From: DATLFP01 sp035540955
GTDB taxonomy: Bacteria; Actinomycetota; Acidimicrobiia; Acidimicrobiales; CADCSY01
NCBI GenBank assembly: GCA_035540955.1
Contig: DATLFP010000143.1
Location: forward strand, 1 to 41,213
Reading direction: 5' to 3'
Length of the DNA stretch: 41,213 bases
In this document: in pieces, positions 9,948 to 17,670 of the stretch
Layout of the letters: each line of letters starts with the position of its first letter
How positions within the stretch are numbered: position 1 is the stretch's first letter
Program-made: the position numbers and the translations under genes
Notes under the pieces: model-generated
Seen by the model: only the letters and a program-made list of their open reading frames with translations
Databases searched by the model: none
Told to the model about the DNA's origin: nothing

Positions 9948-12900
9948 TCAGGCGGGGGTTCGGACCACCTCGGGTCCGAACGCAGCGAGCAGCTCGCCGC
10001 GCAGGCCGTTCGTCTCGTCGACGTTGAACGCCGGGGACAGCCGCACCGTCTGGGCCCCGAGGACGACGTGCACCGGCGACGGGCCCGGGTGCTGCTGGAG
10101 GATCTCCTTGAGGCGCCCGACGGTGCTCTCGTCGACGGCGTGGGCGGGGAAGGCGAGCGTGAGGGGCGTGGCGTCCTCGGAGATCTCGAGCACGGCGATC
10201 TCCATGGCGATGATCTTCGGCTCGTCGTCCCGGGTGTCGAGCCGACCCTTGATCGTGACGATCCGGTCGTCGGCCAGCTTGTGACCGTGCTCGGCCATGG
10301 TCTTGGGGAAGACCATCACCTCGCAGGCGGCGGCGAGGTCCTCGAGGACGAAGGTCGCCATCAGCTCGCCCTTCCTCGTGTACTTGCGGGCCAGCCCGGT
10401 GACGACCCCGCCCACGATCCGCATGTCGCCGGCGTCGAGCTCGCGCAGCTCGGCGATGGTCACCTCGCACTTGCGGCGCAGGTGGCCCTCGACCCCGTTG
10501 AGCGGGTGATCGCTCACGTAGAGGCCGAGCATCTCCTTCTCGTACTGGAGGCTCTCGGTCTTGTCGAAGGCCCGGTCGGGGATCTCGATGCGGGCCTCGG
10601 CGGTGGACGGGCCGCCGTCGTCGAGCGCCGCGAACAGCTCGAACTGGCCCTCGGCCTCCTTGCGCCGGCGGGCGAGGGTCCGGTCGATGATCAGCTCGTG
10701 GACATCGAGCAGGCCCCGGCGCGGGTGGCCCAGGGAGTCGAACGCGCCGGCCTTGACGAGCGACTCGATGGCGCGCTTGTTGAGCACGTTCACCTCGACC
10801 CGGTCGCAGAAGTCGTAGAAGTCGGTGAAGGGGCCGTTCGCGTCGCGCTCGGCGATGATCTGCTCGACGAGCCCCTCCCCCACGTTCCGCACCGCGGACA
10901 GGCCGAACAGGATCGTGCGCTGGGCGTCGAGTGACGGGGCGAAGTCCGAGACCGAGCGGTTCACGTCGGGGACGAGCACGGTGATGCCCATCGACCGGCA
11001 CTCGCTCAGGTACACCGCGCTCTTGTCCTGGTTGTCCTTGACCGAGGTCAGCAGCGCGCTCAGGTACTCGACCGGGTGGTTCGCCTTCAGCCACGCCGTC
11101 TGGAACGAGACGAGGCCGTAGCCGTAGGCGTGGGCCTTGGGAAACGCGTAGTCGGCGAAGGGCTCGATGATGTCGAACCACTGCTCGCCCAGCTTGCGGT
11201 CGTAGCCGTTGGCCTCGACGGCGTCGACGAACTTGCCGCGCTCGGCCGCCATCATCGAGCGCACCTTCTTGGCCGCCGCCTTGCGCAGGTTGTCGGCCTC
11301 GGCCAGCGAGTAGCCGCCGAACTTCTGGGCGACCCGCATCAGGGACTCCTGGTAGATCATCAGCCCCTGGGTGTCGGCCAGCACCTCCTCGGCGTCGGGG
11401 TGCAGGAACTCGACGGGCTTCCGCCCGTTCTTGCGGTCGGCGTAGTCGTTGTGCATGTTCGCCGCCATCGGCCCCGGCCGATAGAGGGCGACGAGGGCGG
11501 CGACGTCGTCGAAGGAGGTCGGCGCCAGCGACTTCATGAGCGCCCGCATCGGGCCGCCCTCGAGCTGGAACACGCCGATCGACTCACCCCGGCGGAGCAT
11601 GGCGAGGGTCGGCTCGTCGGTGAGATCGACGTGGTCGATGTCGGGCCGGGTCCCCGAGGAGCGCTCGATGAGGTCGAGGGCGTTCTCGATCACCGACAGG
11701 TTGCGGAGCCCGAGGAAGTCCATCTTCAGGAGCCCGAGGTCCTCGACCCCGTGCATCTCGTACTGCGTGACGATCGGGGCGTCCTCGATGTCCTTGCCCG
11801 CCTCCGGCTTGCGCTGGATCGGCAGGTACTCGGTGAGCGGCTCGTCGGTGATCACGACGGCGGCGGCGTGGATCCCGTCCTGGCGACGGAGGCCCTCGAG
11901 GCCCTTGGCGACGTCGATCACCTTCTTGGCGTCGGGGTCGGTGGCGTACATGTCGCGCAGCTCACGCGCCGCGGCGTAGCCGTCCTTGAACTTCTCGTGC
12001 TGCTCGAGGCAGGCGTAGAGGGGCGTGTCCTTGCCCATGACCAGCGGGGGCATGGCCTTGGCGATGCGGTCGCCGACGGCGTACGGGTAGCCGAGCACGC
12101 GGGCGGAGTCGCGCACGGCGGCCCGGGCCTTGATGGTGGAGAACGTGACGATCTGGGCGACGTGGTCGCGCCCGTACTTCTCGGCGGCGTACCGGATCAT
12201 CTCGTCGCGGTACCGGTCGTCGAAGTCCATGTCGATGTCGGGCATCGAGATGCGCGAGGGGTTGAGGAACCGCTCGAAGATGAGCCCGTACCGGATCGGG
12301 TCGAGGTCGGTGATCTGGAGCGAGTACGCGACGGCGCACCCGGCCGCCGAGCCGCGGCCGGGGCCGACGCGGATGCCGTTGTCCTTGGCGTGGCGGATGA
12401 GGTCCCACACGATCAGGAAGTACGACGAGAAGCCCATCTGCCCGATCACCTCGAGCTCGTAGTCGAGCCGCTCGGTGACGTGCGGCGGCAGCGCGTCGCC
12501 CCATCGCTGCCGGGCGCCCTCGAGGGTGAGGTGGCGCAGGTACTCGGCGTCGTCGGCGAAGCCGGCGGGCAGGGGGAACCGGGGCAGTCGGGGCGTGCCG
12601 AACTCGATCTCGACGTTGCAGCGCTCGGCGATCCACAGCGTGTTGTCGCACGCCTCCGGCACCTCCCGGAACAGCGACCGCATCTCGGCCGCCGACTTCA
12701 GGTAGTGCTGATCGCCCTCGAACTTGAACCGGTTGGGGTCGTCGATGAGGGCGCCCGTCTGGACGCACAGCAGCGCGTCGTGGGCGAGGTGGTCGCTCTG
12801 GTGCACGTAGTGGCTGTCGTTGGTGGCCAGCAGCGGTGCTTGGATCTTCCTGGCGATCTCGAGGAGCTTCGGGTTCGTCTCCCGCTGCGCCGGCAGCCCG

Positions 12901-13475
12901 TGGTCCTGCAGCTCGACGAAGAGGTTGTCGCGCCCGAAGATGTCCTGCAGGCGCGCCGCCTTCGCGAGCGCGTCCTGCTCGTCGCCCCGCAGCAGGCTCT
13001 GCAGCACGTGGCCACCGAGGCAACCGGTGGTGGCGATGACGCCCTCGTGGTACCGCTCGAGGGACTCCCAGTCGCACTTCGGCTTGTACCAGTAGCCGTT
13101 GAGGAAGGCGTCGCTCGACAGCTGGATCAGGTTCCGGTAGCCGACGTCGTTCTCCGCGTAGACGAGCAGGTGGTAGTAGAGCTTCGAGCCGCCGTCGGCG
13201 TCGCCCCCGGAGTCGTCGAGCCGGCCGCGGCGGGCCGGCCGCTCGAAGCGCGACTCGTGCGCCTGGTACATCTCGCAGCCGATGACCGGCTTGATCCCCT
13301 GCTTGCGGCACTCGGCGTAGAAGTCGAGGACGCCGTACATGTTCCCGTGGTCGGTGATCCCGAGCGCGGGCTGGCCGTCCCGCACCGCGGCGGTGACCAC
13401 CTCTCCGATCCGCGACGCCCCGTCCAGCATGGAGAACTCGGTGTGCTGGTGGAGGTGGGCGATCGGGTCGGTCAA
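9948..13475 (-). CDS. dnaE: DNA polymerase III alpha subunit (replicative polymerase)
   Basis: The product has 1175 residues, within the normal range for actinobacterial DnaE1. An N-terminal PHP exonuclease domain begins at once (HLHQHTEFSMLDG, ALGITDHGNMYG, CEMYQAHE). The C-family polymerase palm has RVGPGRGSAAGCAVAY and the metal-binding PDIDMDFDD. The finger and thumb segments (GIHAAAVVIT, MYQESLMRVAQ-like MIYQESLMRVAQ, FPKAHAYGYGLVSFQTAWLK), a helix-hairpin-helix region and the C-terminal OB-fold (MRIVGGVVTGLARKYTRKGE) follow in order. It synthesises leading and lagging strands. I prefer TTG 13475, which yields MTDPIAHLHQHTEF, aligns with the family start and has GGTGAG 6 nt upstream. Alternatives are ATG 13538 and GTG 13556. 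A 13-bp tandem repeat, not a multiple of 3, lies between 13475 and 13538, which argues that the stretch is non-coding. Confidence 0.95.
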   Translation of the reverse strand: MTDPIAHLHQHTEFSMLDGASRIGEVVTAAVRDGQPALGITDHGNMYGVLDFYAECRKQGIKPVIGCEMYQAHESRFERPARRGRLDDSGGDADGGSKLYYHLLVYAENDVGYRNLIQLSSDAFLNGYWYKPKCDWESLERYHEGVIATTGCLGGHVLQSLLRGDEQDALAKAARLQDIFGRDNLFVELQDHGLPAQRETNPKLLEIARKIQAPLLATNDSHYVHQSDHLAHDALLCVQTGALIDDPNRFKFEGDQHYLKSAAEMRSLFREVPEACDNTLWIAERCNVEIEFGTPRLPRFPLPAGFADDAEYLRHLTLEGARQRWGDALPPHVTERLDYELEVIGQMGFSSYFLIVWDLIRHAKDNGIRVGPGRGSAAGCAVAYSLQITDLDPIRYGLIFERFLNPSRISMPDIDMDFDDRYRDEMIRYAAEKYGRDHVAQIVTFSTIKARAAVRDSARVLGYPYAVGDRIAKAMPPLVMGKDTPLYACLEQHEKFKDGYAAARELRDMYATDPDAKKVIDVAKGLEGLRRQDGIHAAAVVITDEPLTEYLPIQRKPEAGKDIEDAPIVTQYEMHGVEDLGLLKMDFLGLRNLSVIENALDLIERSSGTRPDIDHVDLTDEPTLAMLRRGESIGVFQLEGGPMRALMKSLAPTSFDDVAALVALYRPGPMAANMHNDYADRKNGRKPVEFLHPDAEEVLADTQGLMIYQESLMRVAQKFGGYSLAEADNLRKAAAKKVRSMMAAERGKFVDAVEANGYDRKLGEQWFDIIEPFADYAFPKAHAYGYGLVSFQTAWLKANHPVEYLSALLTSVKDNQDKSAVYLSECRSMGITVLVPDVNRSVSDFAPSLDAQRTILFGLSAVRNVGEGLVEQIIAERDANGPFTDFYDFCDRVEVNVLNKRAIESLVKAGAFDSLGHPRRGLLDVHELIIDRTLARRRKEAEGQFELFAALDDGGPSTAEARIEIPDRAFDKTESLQYEKEMLGLYVSDHPLNGVEGHLRRKCEVTIAELRELDAGDMRIVGGVVTGLARKYTRKGELMATFVLEDLAAACEVMVFPKTMAEHGHKLADDRIVTIKGRLDTRDDEPKIIAMEIAVLEISEDATPLTLAFPAHAVDESTVGRLKEILQQHPGPSPVHVVLGAQTVRLSPAFNVDETNGLRGELLAAFGPEVVRTPA

Positions 13476-13494
13476 AGGGGTCTCACCACTCGTC

Positions 13495-13520
13495 GGGGCA
13501 CGCTGTCGGGGCACGCTGTC
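13495..13520. repeat. Two tandem copies of a 13-bp unit upstream of dnaE
   Basis: Bases 13495-13507 and 13508-13520 are identical (plus-strand GGGGCACGCTGTC), followed by a further GGGG. A 13-bp unit shifts frame when duplicated, so this favours the dnaE start at 13475 over 13538. Confidence 0.8.
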
Positions 13521-13546
13521 GGGGACGAGGCTCGCCATCCCCAGGG

Positions 13547-13569
13547 TCGTCCACACGGCCTGTGGACGA
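13547..13569. promoter_or_regulatory. Inverted pair of DnaA-box-like 9-mers upstream of dnaE
   Basis: TCGTCCACA occurs on the plus strand at 13547-13555 and as its exact reverse complement at 13561-13569, giving 9-bp perfect arms around a 5-nt centre. Each copy differs by one base from the actinobacterial DnaA box TTGTCCACA. It lies in the 155-bp gap between the YetF-like gene and dnaE. It may instead be an operator for a dimeric repressor. Confidence 0.5.
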
Positions 13570-13630
13570 ACTACACGGCTGTCATTTCGACGGTACCACT
13601 CCCCCGTGACCGGGTGGGGCGCAGGCGGCG

Positions 13631-14071
13631 TCAGGCGCGCTTGATGAAGGAGAACTTCCCGCTCACCTCGAGCACTCCGAGCTGCACCTCGGCCAGATCG
13701 GCGATCCCCTGTTGTCGCGCGGCCTCCATGAGCTCCTCGAGCGGCACCTGCTCGAGGTCGAGCGTCGCCTGGATGACCTCACCGGCATCCACCACGACCA
13801 TCGGAACCCCCTCGATCGCCCGCCGCGCCCGCGTGCTCCGGTAGGTGAGCCAGGACATCCCGCTGATCAGGAAGCCCCACGTCACGAGGACCAGGAACGC
13901 GCCGGTGAGGGAGTAGTCCTCCTGCGTGACGCCCTGCTGGATCATGTCGCCGACCGCCACGAGGATGATCATCTCGAACGGCGACATCTCCCCGAGCGTG
14001 CGCTTCCGCAGGCCCCTCATCAGCAGGAGCAGGAGCAGGTAGACGACCGCGGCGCGGATCACGAGCTCCAC
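13631..14071 (-). CDS. DUF421 / YetF-like membrane protein
   Basis: The product has 146 residues. The N-terminal half has about three hydrophobic segments (VIRAAVVYLLLLLLM, FEMIILVAVGDMIQQGV, GAFLVLVTWGFLISGMSWL). The C-terminal cytoplasmic part ends in LGVLEVSGKFSFIKRA, and the pattern SGKFSFI together with RKRTLGEMSPFEMIIL is typical of the YetF/YcaP (DUF421) family. It is shorter than the roughly 200-residue Bacillus proteins but contains both recognisable parts. Family function is uncertain; some Bacillus members are linked to the spore envelope. The GTG start overlaps the TAG stop of the upstream anchored protein by one base, so the two are probably translationally coupled. Confidence 0.85.
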   Translation of the reverse strand: MELVIRAAVVYLLLLLLMRGLRKRTLGEMSPFEMIILVAVGDMIQQGVTQEDYSLTGAFLVLVTWGFLISGMSWLTYRSTRARRAIEGVPMVVVDAGEVIQATLDLEQVPLEELMEAARQQGIADLAEVQLGVLEVSGKFSFIKRA

Positions 14072-14631
14072 TACGGCAGCACCCTCGTGCGGAACCGGAC
14101 GATCACGGCCGGTTCACCGCCCTCGAGCACCGCGACGTAACCGTCGCGGCCACGCTGGACTGCGGGCTCGATGCGGGCGTCGTAGAAGAACGTGAAGCGC
14201 TTCCCTCCGCGGGGCGGGTCGAACACCAGCACGACCCGGTCTCCTTCGCTGCGCCACTCCTTGGGCGTCGGGTAGAGCCCGTTCTCGTCCCAGATGCGCA
14301 GGTAGGAGGTCGGCACGGCGAGCTCGATGTCCGCCGTGAACCCCCCGTCCCGCACGACCTCGAGCCGCAGCGGGGCGGCGAGGCCGGGCCGGGCGACGGC
14401 GGGGTACGTGACGGCCAGCTCGACACCGGGCCCGACACCCACGACGCGGTCCTCGGCCACACCCCAGATGCGGACGTCGTCGAGGAGCGCGTCGAGCACC
14501 ACCGACGCGACGACCGCCACCAGGATCGTCACGGTCATCCGGTAGATCCACCGTCGATGCCGGATCGCGGCGGACGCGTGCTCGGCGCGGGGCACCTGAT
14601 CGGTCCGCGTCTCCGGACCACCTTCGGGCAC
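14071..14631 (-). CDS. Single-pass membrane-anchored protein of unknown function
   Basis: The product has 186 residues. A basic cytoplasmic N-terminus (IRHRRWIYRM) precedes one transmembrane helix at about residues 32-49 (MTVTILVAVVASVVLDALL). An extracytoplasmic beta-rich domain of about 130 residues follows (GVELAVTYPAVARPGLAAPL, RLEVVRDGGFTADIELAVP, RVVLVFDPPRGGKRFTFFYDARIEPAV) and is predicted to adopt an immunoglobulin-like sandwich. No enzyme motif is visible. The N-in, C-out topology follows the positive-inside rule. It is coupled to the downstream YetF-like gene by a TAG/GTG overlap, suggesting that the two membrane proteins act together. I cannot name a family. Confidence 0.7.
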   Translation of the reverse strand: MPEGGPETRTDQVPRAEHASAAIRHRRWIYRMTVTILVAVVASVVLDALLDDVRIWGVAEDRVVGVGPGVELAVTYPAVARPGLAAPLRLEVVRDGGFTADIELAVPTSYLRIWDENGLYPTPKEWRSEGDRVVLVFDPPRGGKRFTFFYDARIEPAVQRGRDGYVAVLEGGEPAVIVRFRTRVLP

Positions 14632-14656
14632 GGCGGGTGGTTACCCGTCGCCCGGC

Positions 14657-15127
14657 TCAGAGATACGTGCCGGTGCGCTCGCCCGTCGCCGCCTCCGGGT
14701 GGCCCGAGGGCAGGCCCCGCTGCTGCATCTGCTCGAGCTGCTGGCGAGCGGCCATCTGCTGGGCGAACAGCGTGGCCTGGATGCCGTGGAACAGCCCCTC
14801 GAGCCAGCCGACGAGCGACGCCTGGGCGATCCGCAGCTCGGCGTCGGACGGGGCGTCGCTGGTGAACGGGAGCGCCAGCTTCGACAGCTCGTCCTGCAGG
14901 TCGGGCGACAGGCCCTCGGCCAGCTCGCGCACGGAGGTCTCGTAGATCTCCCGCAACCGGGTGCGGCTGGCGTCGTCGAGGGGTGCCGCCTTCACCTCCT
15001 CGAGCAGCTGGCGGATCATCGATCCGATCCGCATCACCTTCGCCGGCTGGTCGACCGACTCGCCCTCGGCCTTGGGCTCGGGCTCGACGACCTCCGGACG
15101 CGCGCTCTCCTGCTCGTCGTCTGCCAT
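14657..15127 (-). CDS. bpa: Bacterial proteasome activator (Bpa/PafE, DUF2587)
   Basis: The product has 156 residues, slightly under the roughly 174 of the mycobacterial protein. An acidic disordered N-terminus (1-28) precedes the conserved helical bundle: KVMRIGSMIRQLLEEVKAAPLDDASRTRLREIYETSVRELAEGLSPDLQDEL, read in segments across 30-80, then LRIAQASLVGWLEGLFHGIQATLF and AQQMAARQQLEQM. The last residues are GTYL; mycobacterial Bpa ends in GQYL, the tail that docks into alpha-subunit pockets of the 20S proteasome. Bpa is an ATP-independent, dodecameric ring that opens the 20S gate for unfolded proteins. Its presence predicts prcBA genes elsewhere in the genome. The ATG has GGAAGG 7 nt upstream. 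The Gln-to-Thr change before the Tyr-Leu pair is the one oddity. Confidence 0.9.
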   Translation of the reverse strand: MADDEQESARPEVVEPEPKAEGESVDQPAKVMRIGSMIRQLLEEVKAAPLDDASRTRLREIYETSVRELAEGLSPDLQDELSKLALPFTSDAPSDAELRIAQASLVGWLEGLFHGIQATLFAQQMAARQQLEQMQQRGLPSGHPEAATGERTGTYL

Positions 15128-15139
15128 GGGTTGCCCTTC

Positions 15140-16240
15140 CTAGTCGTTGTGGAGCGCGAGCAGCGGCACGCGCATCTCGGCGGCGGTCAGCGAGCCGTGG
15201 CGGGCCACCAGCCGGTACGGGCCGGTGTCGGCCGGGTCTTCGAAGGCCACCGCGTCTGCGGCCGCGATGACCACGTCGCCCATGCGGGCGGCGGCCGCCT
15301 CGCTCACCTTCGGACCGAACCACTCCTCGTCGAACACCTCGGCGCGCGTGCGCACCCACGCCCGGTCTCCGTGGGCGTCGCGGGCGGCCGCCGCCAGGTC
15401 GTCGGCGGCGCCCTCGCGCGCGTGCAGCCAGCGGAAGCGTCCCTCGCCGGAGAGCAGCTCGCACATGGCGATGACGCCGTCGTCGATGGGCACGATGGCC
15501 TCGCCGACGTGGACCTGCCCGTGATCCGAGGTGATCACGAGCACCGCGCCAGGGGGCAGGACCGACGCGATGTCGGCCACGAGGCGGTCGGTGGACGCGA
15601 GCTCGGCGTCGTAGTGGTCTTCGAGGCCGTACTCGTGGGCGACCTTGTCGACACCGTCGTAGTAGGCGTAGACGAACGGCTCCCCCGCGGCCAGCAGGTG
15701 GCGGACCTCGGTGACGAGCGTGGCCGTCGTCCGCCAGCCGTGGAACCGCACATCGGCGAGGTGGGCGGCGGTGAAGCCGGTCCCGGCGAACTCGGCGCGC
15801 GTGACGACCGGGACGCGGTGGCCGCGGAAGGCGAGCCGGTTCTGGATGCGGTCCGGCGGGATGACCGTCCGGGCGTCACCCGCGGGCGTCTGCCACCGCA
15901 GCACGTTGAGCACGTCGCCCCGCACGTTGATGCGGTAGCCGACCACACCGTGCTCACCGGGCGGCGCGCCGAGGCACAGCGAGCTGAGCGCCGTCGCCGT
16001 CGTGGACGGCGCCACGGTGCAGATCGGGCCGCCCGCCATGGAGGACATCGTCGGGGCCAGGTGCCGGCGAGCCTCGAGCTGGTCGAAGCCGAGACCGTCG
16101 AGGGCCAGCAGGACGACCTGGGGCGCACGCCAGGCGACCTCGGGCAGCCAGGACGGGCGGTCGGGCGCCGGCTCGAGCAGCGCCGGCACGACGTTGCTCA
16201 GGCAGGCCCCGTCGTACGGGGGGATGACCGGCGGCTCCAC
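15140..16240 (-). CDS. Alkaline phosphatase superfamily type I phosphodiesterase / nucleotide pyrophosphatase
   Basis: The product has 366 residues. Metal ligands and the nucleophile of the family are visible in order: Asp in LLALDGLGFDQL, nucleophilic Thr in APSTTATALSSL, Asp and His in YYDGVDKVAHEYG, the Asp-His pair in VLVITSDHGQVHV, and His in LVARHGSLTAAEMRVPLLAL. No signal peptide is evident, so the enzyme is probably cytoplasmic. It should hydrolyse a phosphodiester or pyrophosphate bond; the substrate is unknown. The start is set at GTG 16240 because the longer opening would run into the divergent Rrf2 gene and has no family-like sequence. It ends 12 bp before bpa, so the two are probably in one operon. 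Confidence 0.85.
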   Translation of the reverse strand: MEPPVIPPYDGACLSNVVPALLEPAPDRPSWLPEVAWRAPQVVLLALDGLGFDQLEARRHLAPTMSSMAGGPICTVAPSTTATALSSLCLGAPPGEHGVVGYRINVRGDVLNVLRWQTPAGDARTVIPPDRIQNRLAFRGHRVPVVTRAEFAGTGFTAAHLADVRFHGWRTTATLVTEVRHLLAAGEPFVYAYYDGVDKVAHEYGLEDHYDAELASTDRLVADIASVLPPGAVLVITSDHGQVHVGEAIVPIDDGVIAMCELLSGEGRFRWLHAREGAADDLAAAARDAHGDRAWVRTRAEVFDEEWFGPKVSEAAAARMGDVVIAAADAVAFEDPADTGPYRLVARHGSLTAAEMRVPLLALHND

Positions 16241-16292
16241 TCGCTCCAGTCTGCCCCGGACGGGGGTATGACCCACAGCCGGGGGATCGCCG

Positions 16293-16298
16293 TAGGCT
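16293..16298 (+). promoter_or_regulatory. -10-like box for a leaderless Rrf2 transcript
   Basis: TAGGCT ends 7 nt before the GTG of the Rrf2 gene, which puts the expected +1 at or beside the start codon. The gene has no Shine-Dalgarno, consistent with leaderless translation. The same hexamer occurs at the same distance before divIVA. Confidence 0.45.
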
Positions 16299-16305
16299 CG
16301 CCCGG

Positions 16306-16761
16306 GTGAAGGTCTCCACGCGGGGCGACTACGCGGCACGGGCTCTCCTGTCGCTCGCCCTGCACGAGGAGCACGCCGGGCCGACCTCCGTGCGCGACAT
16401 CGCCGAGCGGACCGGTCTCCCCCAGCCCTACCTCGAGCAGATCCTCCTCGCCCTCAAGGGTGCCGGGCTCGTGCGCTCGAAGCGGGGCGTGGGCGGCGGC
16501 TACGTGCTGGCCCGATCGCCCGCCGAGATCACCCTCGGCGAGGTCGTGAGCGCCGTCGACGGCCCGATCGTGGTGGGCGACTTCGGCCGCCCGCACGAGG
16601 ACGGCGCCTGCGACCACGAGGGCCAGTGCGTGCTGCTCGGCCTCTGGGCCGACGTGGGCGAGCACATGCGCGAGCACCTCGACTCCTACACGCTCGCCGA
16701 CTGCGTCAACCGGGCCCGCAACTGGTCCCAACCGCTGCGCTCCTCCAGCGACATCGGCTGA
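16306..16761 (+). CDS. Rrf2 family transcriptional regulator
   Basis: The product has 151 residues. The N-terminal winged helix-turn-helix is canonical: KVSTRGDYAARALLSLAL, then SVRDIAERTGLPQPYLEQIL as recognition region and the wing SKRGVGGGYVLARSPAEITLGEVV. Rrf2 proteins (IscR, NsrR, CymR) often sense iron-sulphur status, nitric oxide or cysteine. Here Cys102 and Cys108 keep the CX5C spacing of IscR/NsrR, but the third cluster Cys expected near 114 is a Trp region, and the only other Cys is at 133. The sensor may therefore bind a cluster differently or not at all. The gene diverges from the phosphodiesterase gene across 65 bp and abuts the convergent rluD-like gene. Its target is not evident; adjacent genes are candidates. 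Confidence 0.88.
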   Translation: MKVSTRGDYAARALLSLALHEEHAGPTSVRDIAERTGLPQPYLEQILLALKGAGLVRSKRGVGGGYVLARSPAEITLGEVVSAVDGPIVVGDFGRPHEDGACDHEGQCVLLGLWADVGEHMREHLDSYTLADCVNRARNWSQPLRSSSDIG

Positions 16762-17670
16762 TCAGGTCAGGCGGTCGAGCACCGCCGCCAGGTCGGCGGG
16801 AAGCGGCGCGTCGAACGCCACCCGCTCCCCCGTGCCCGGGTGGTCGAAGGCGAGGCGGTGGGCGTGGAGGAACGGGCGCGGGACCGGGAAGCGGGTCCGC
16901 GCGCCCCGGTAGCGAGGGTCGCCGACGATGGGATGTCCGATGGCTGCCAGATGGACGCGGATCTGGTGGGTGCGCCCGGTCTCGAGCCGGCACTCGAGGA
17001 GGGCGACCTCGACGGGCTCGGTGAACGACCGCCGCACCTCGTAGCCGGTGCGGGCCTCCCGCCCGTCGGCGGCGATCGCCATGCGTGTCGGATCCCGCCG
17101 CGAGCGGCCGATCGGCGCGTCGACCAGGCCCGTGGGCGGATCCGGGTGTCCCCACACCAACGCCGTGTACCGGCGTTCGACGGCACGGGCCGACAGCTGG
17201 GCCACGAGCGAGTCGTACGCGTCGGCGGTACGGGCGACCACGAGGAGCCCGGAGGTCCCCTTGTCGAGGCGGTGGACGATGCCGGGGCGCTCGGGCTCGC
17301 CGACCGCGGCCAGCTCGGGGAACCGGGCGAGCAGCCCTGCGGCCATCGTGCCGCGGTCGTTGCCGGCGCCCGGATGGACGACCAGCTCGGGCGGCTTGTC
17401 CACGACGATCACCTGCTCGTCGACGAAGACGACCGGCACCGCGACCTCGGGCTCGGGCGCCAGCGGGGCGATCGCCCCGCGATCGGGCACGTCGACGGTC
17501 ACCACGTCGCCCTCGGCCACGCGGGTCGACGGCTTGGTCACGGCGCGGTCGCCGATGCGCACGGCGCCGCCGGCGACGAGCAGGGCCACCTCGGACCGCG
17601 GCAGCCCGGTGAGCATCGCCACCACCCGGTCGATCCGCTCGCCGGCGAGCGCGGCGGGCACGACGGTCAC
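16762..17670 (-). CDS. RluA/RluD family 23S rRNA pseudouridine synthase
   Basis: The product has 302 residues. An N-terminal S4 RNA-binding domain (about 10-65: ERIDRVVAMLTGLPRSEVALLVAGG) precedes the catalytic domain. The catalytic Asp136 lies in IVHRLDKGTSGLLVVART, and the later motifs RRYTALVWG, LECRLETGRTHQIRVHLA and HPIVGDPRYRG are typical of RluA-type enzymes. It isomerises uridines in rRNA, with RluD-type helix 69 sites being most likely because of the S4 domain and the lspA linkage. GTG start; it overlaps the lspA stop by 4 bp (GTGA), so the two are co-translated. The lspA-rluD order is conserved widely in bacteria. Confidence 0.92.
   Translation of the reverse strand: MTVVPAALAGERIDRVVAMLTGLPRSEVALLVAGGAVRIGDRAVTKPSTRVAEGDVVTVDVPDRGAIAPLAPEPEVAVPVVFVDEQVIVVDKPPELVVHPGAGNDRGTMAAGLLARFPELAAVGEPERPGIVHRLDKGTSGLLVVARTADAYDSLVAQLSARAVERRYTALVWGHPDPPTGLVDAPIGRSRRDPTRMAIAADGREARTGYEVRRSFTEPVEVALLECRLETGRTHQIRVHLAAIGHPIVGDPRYRGARTRFPVPRPFLHAHRLAFDHPGTGERVAFDAPLPADLAAVLDRLT

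Noticed and set aside
9927..9948. A stem-loop at the dnaE stop codon as terminator
   Set aside because: The stem is only about 7 bp with a bulge and overlaps the stop codon, with no U-tract; too weak to report as a feature.
9948..13475. An intein in dnaE, as found in some bacteria
   Set aside because: The DnaE domains run continuously without an inserted splicing domain and the length is normal.
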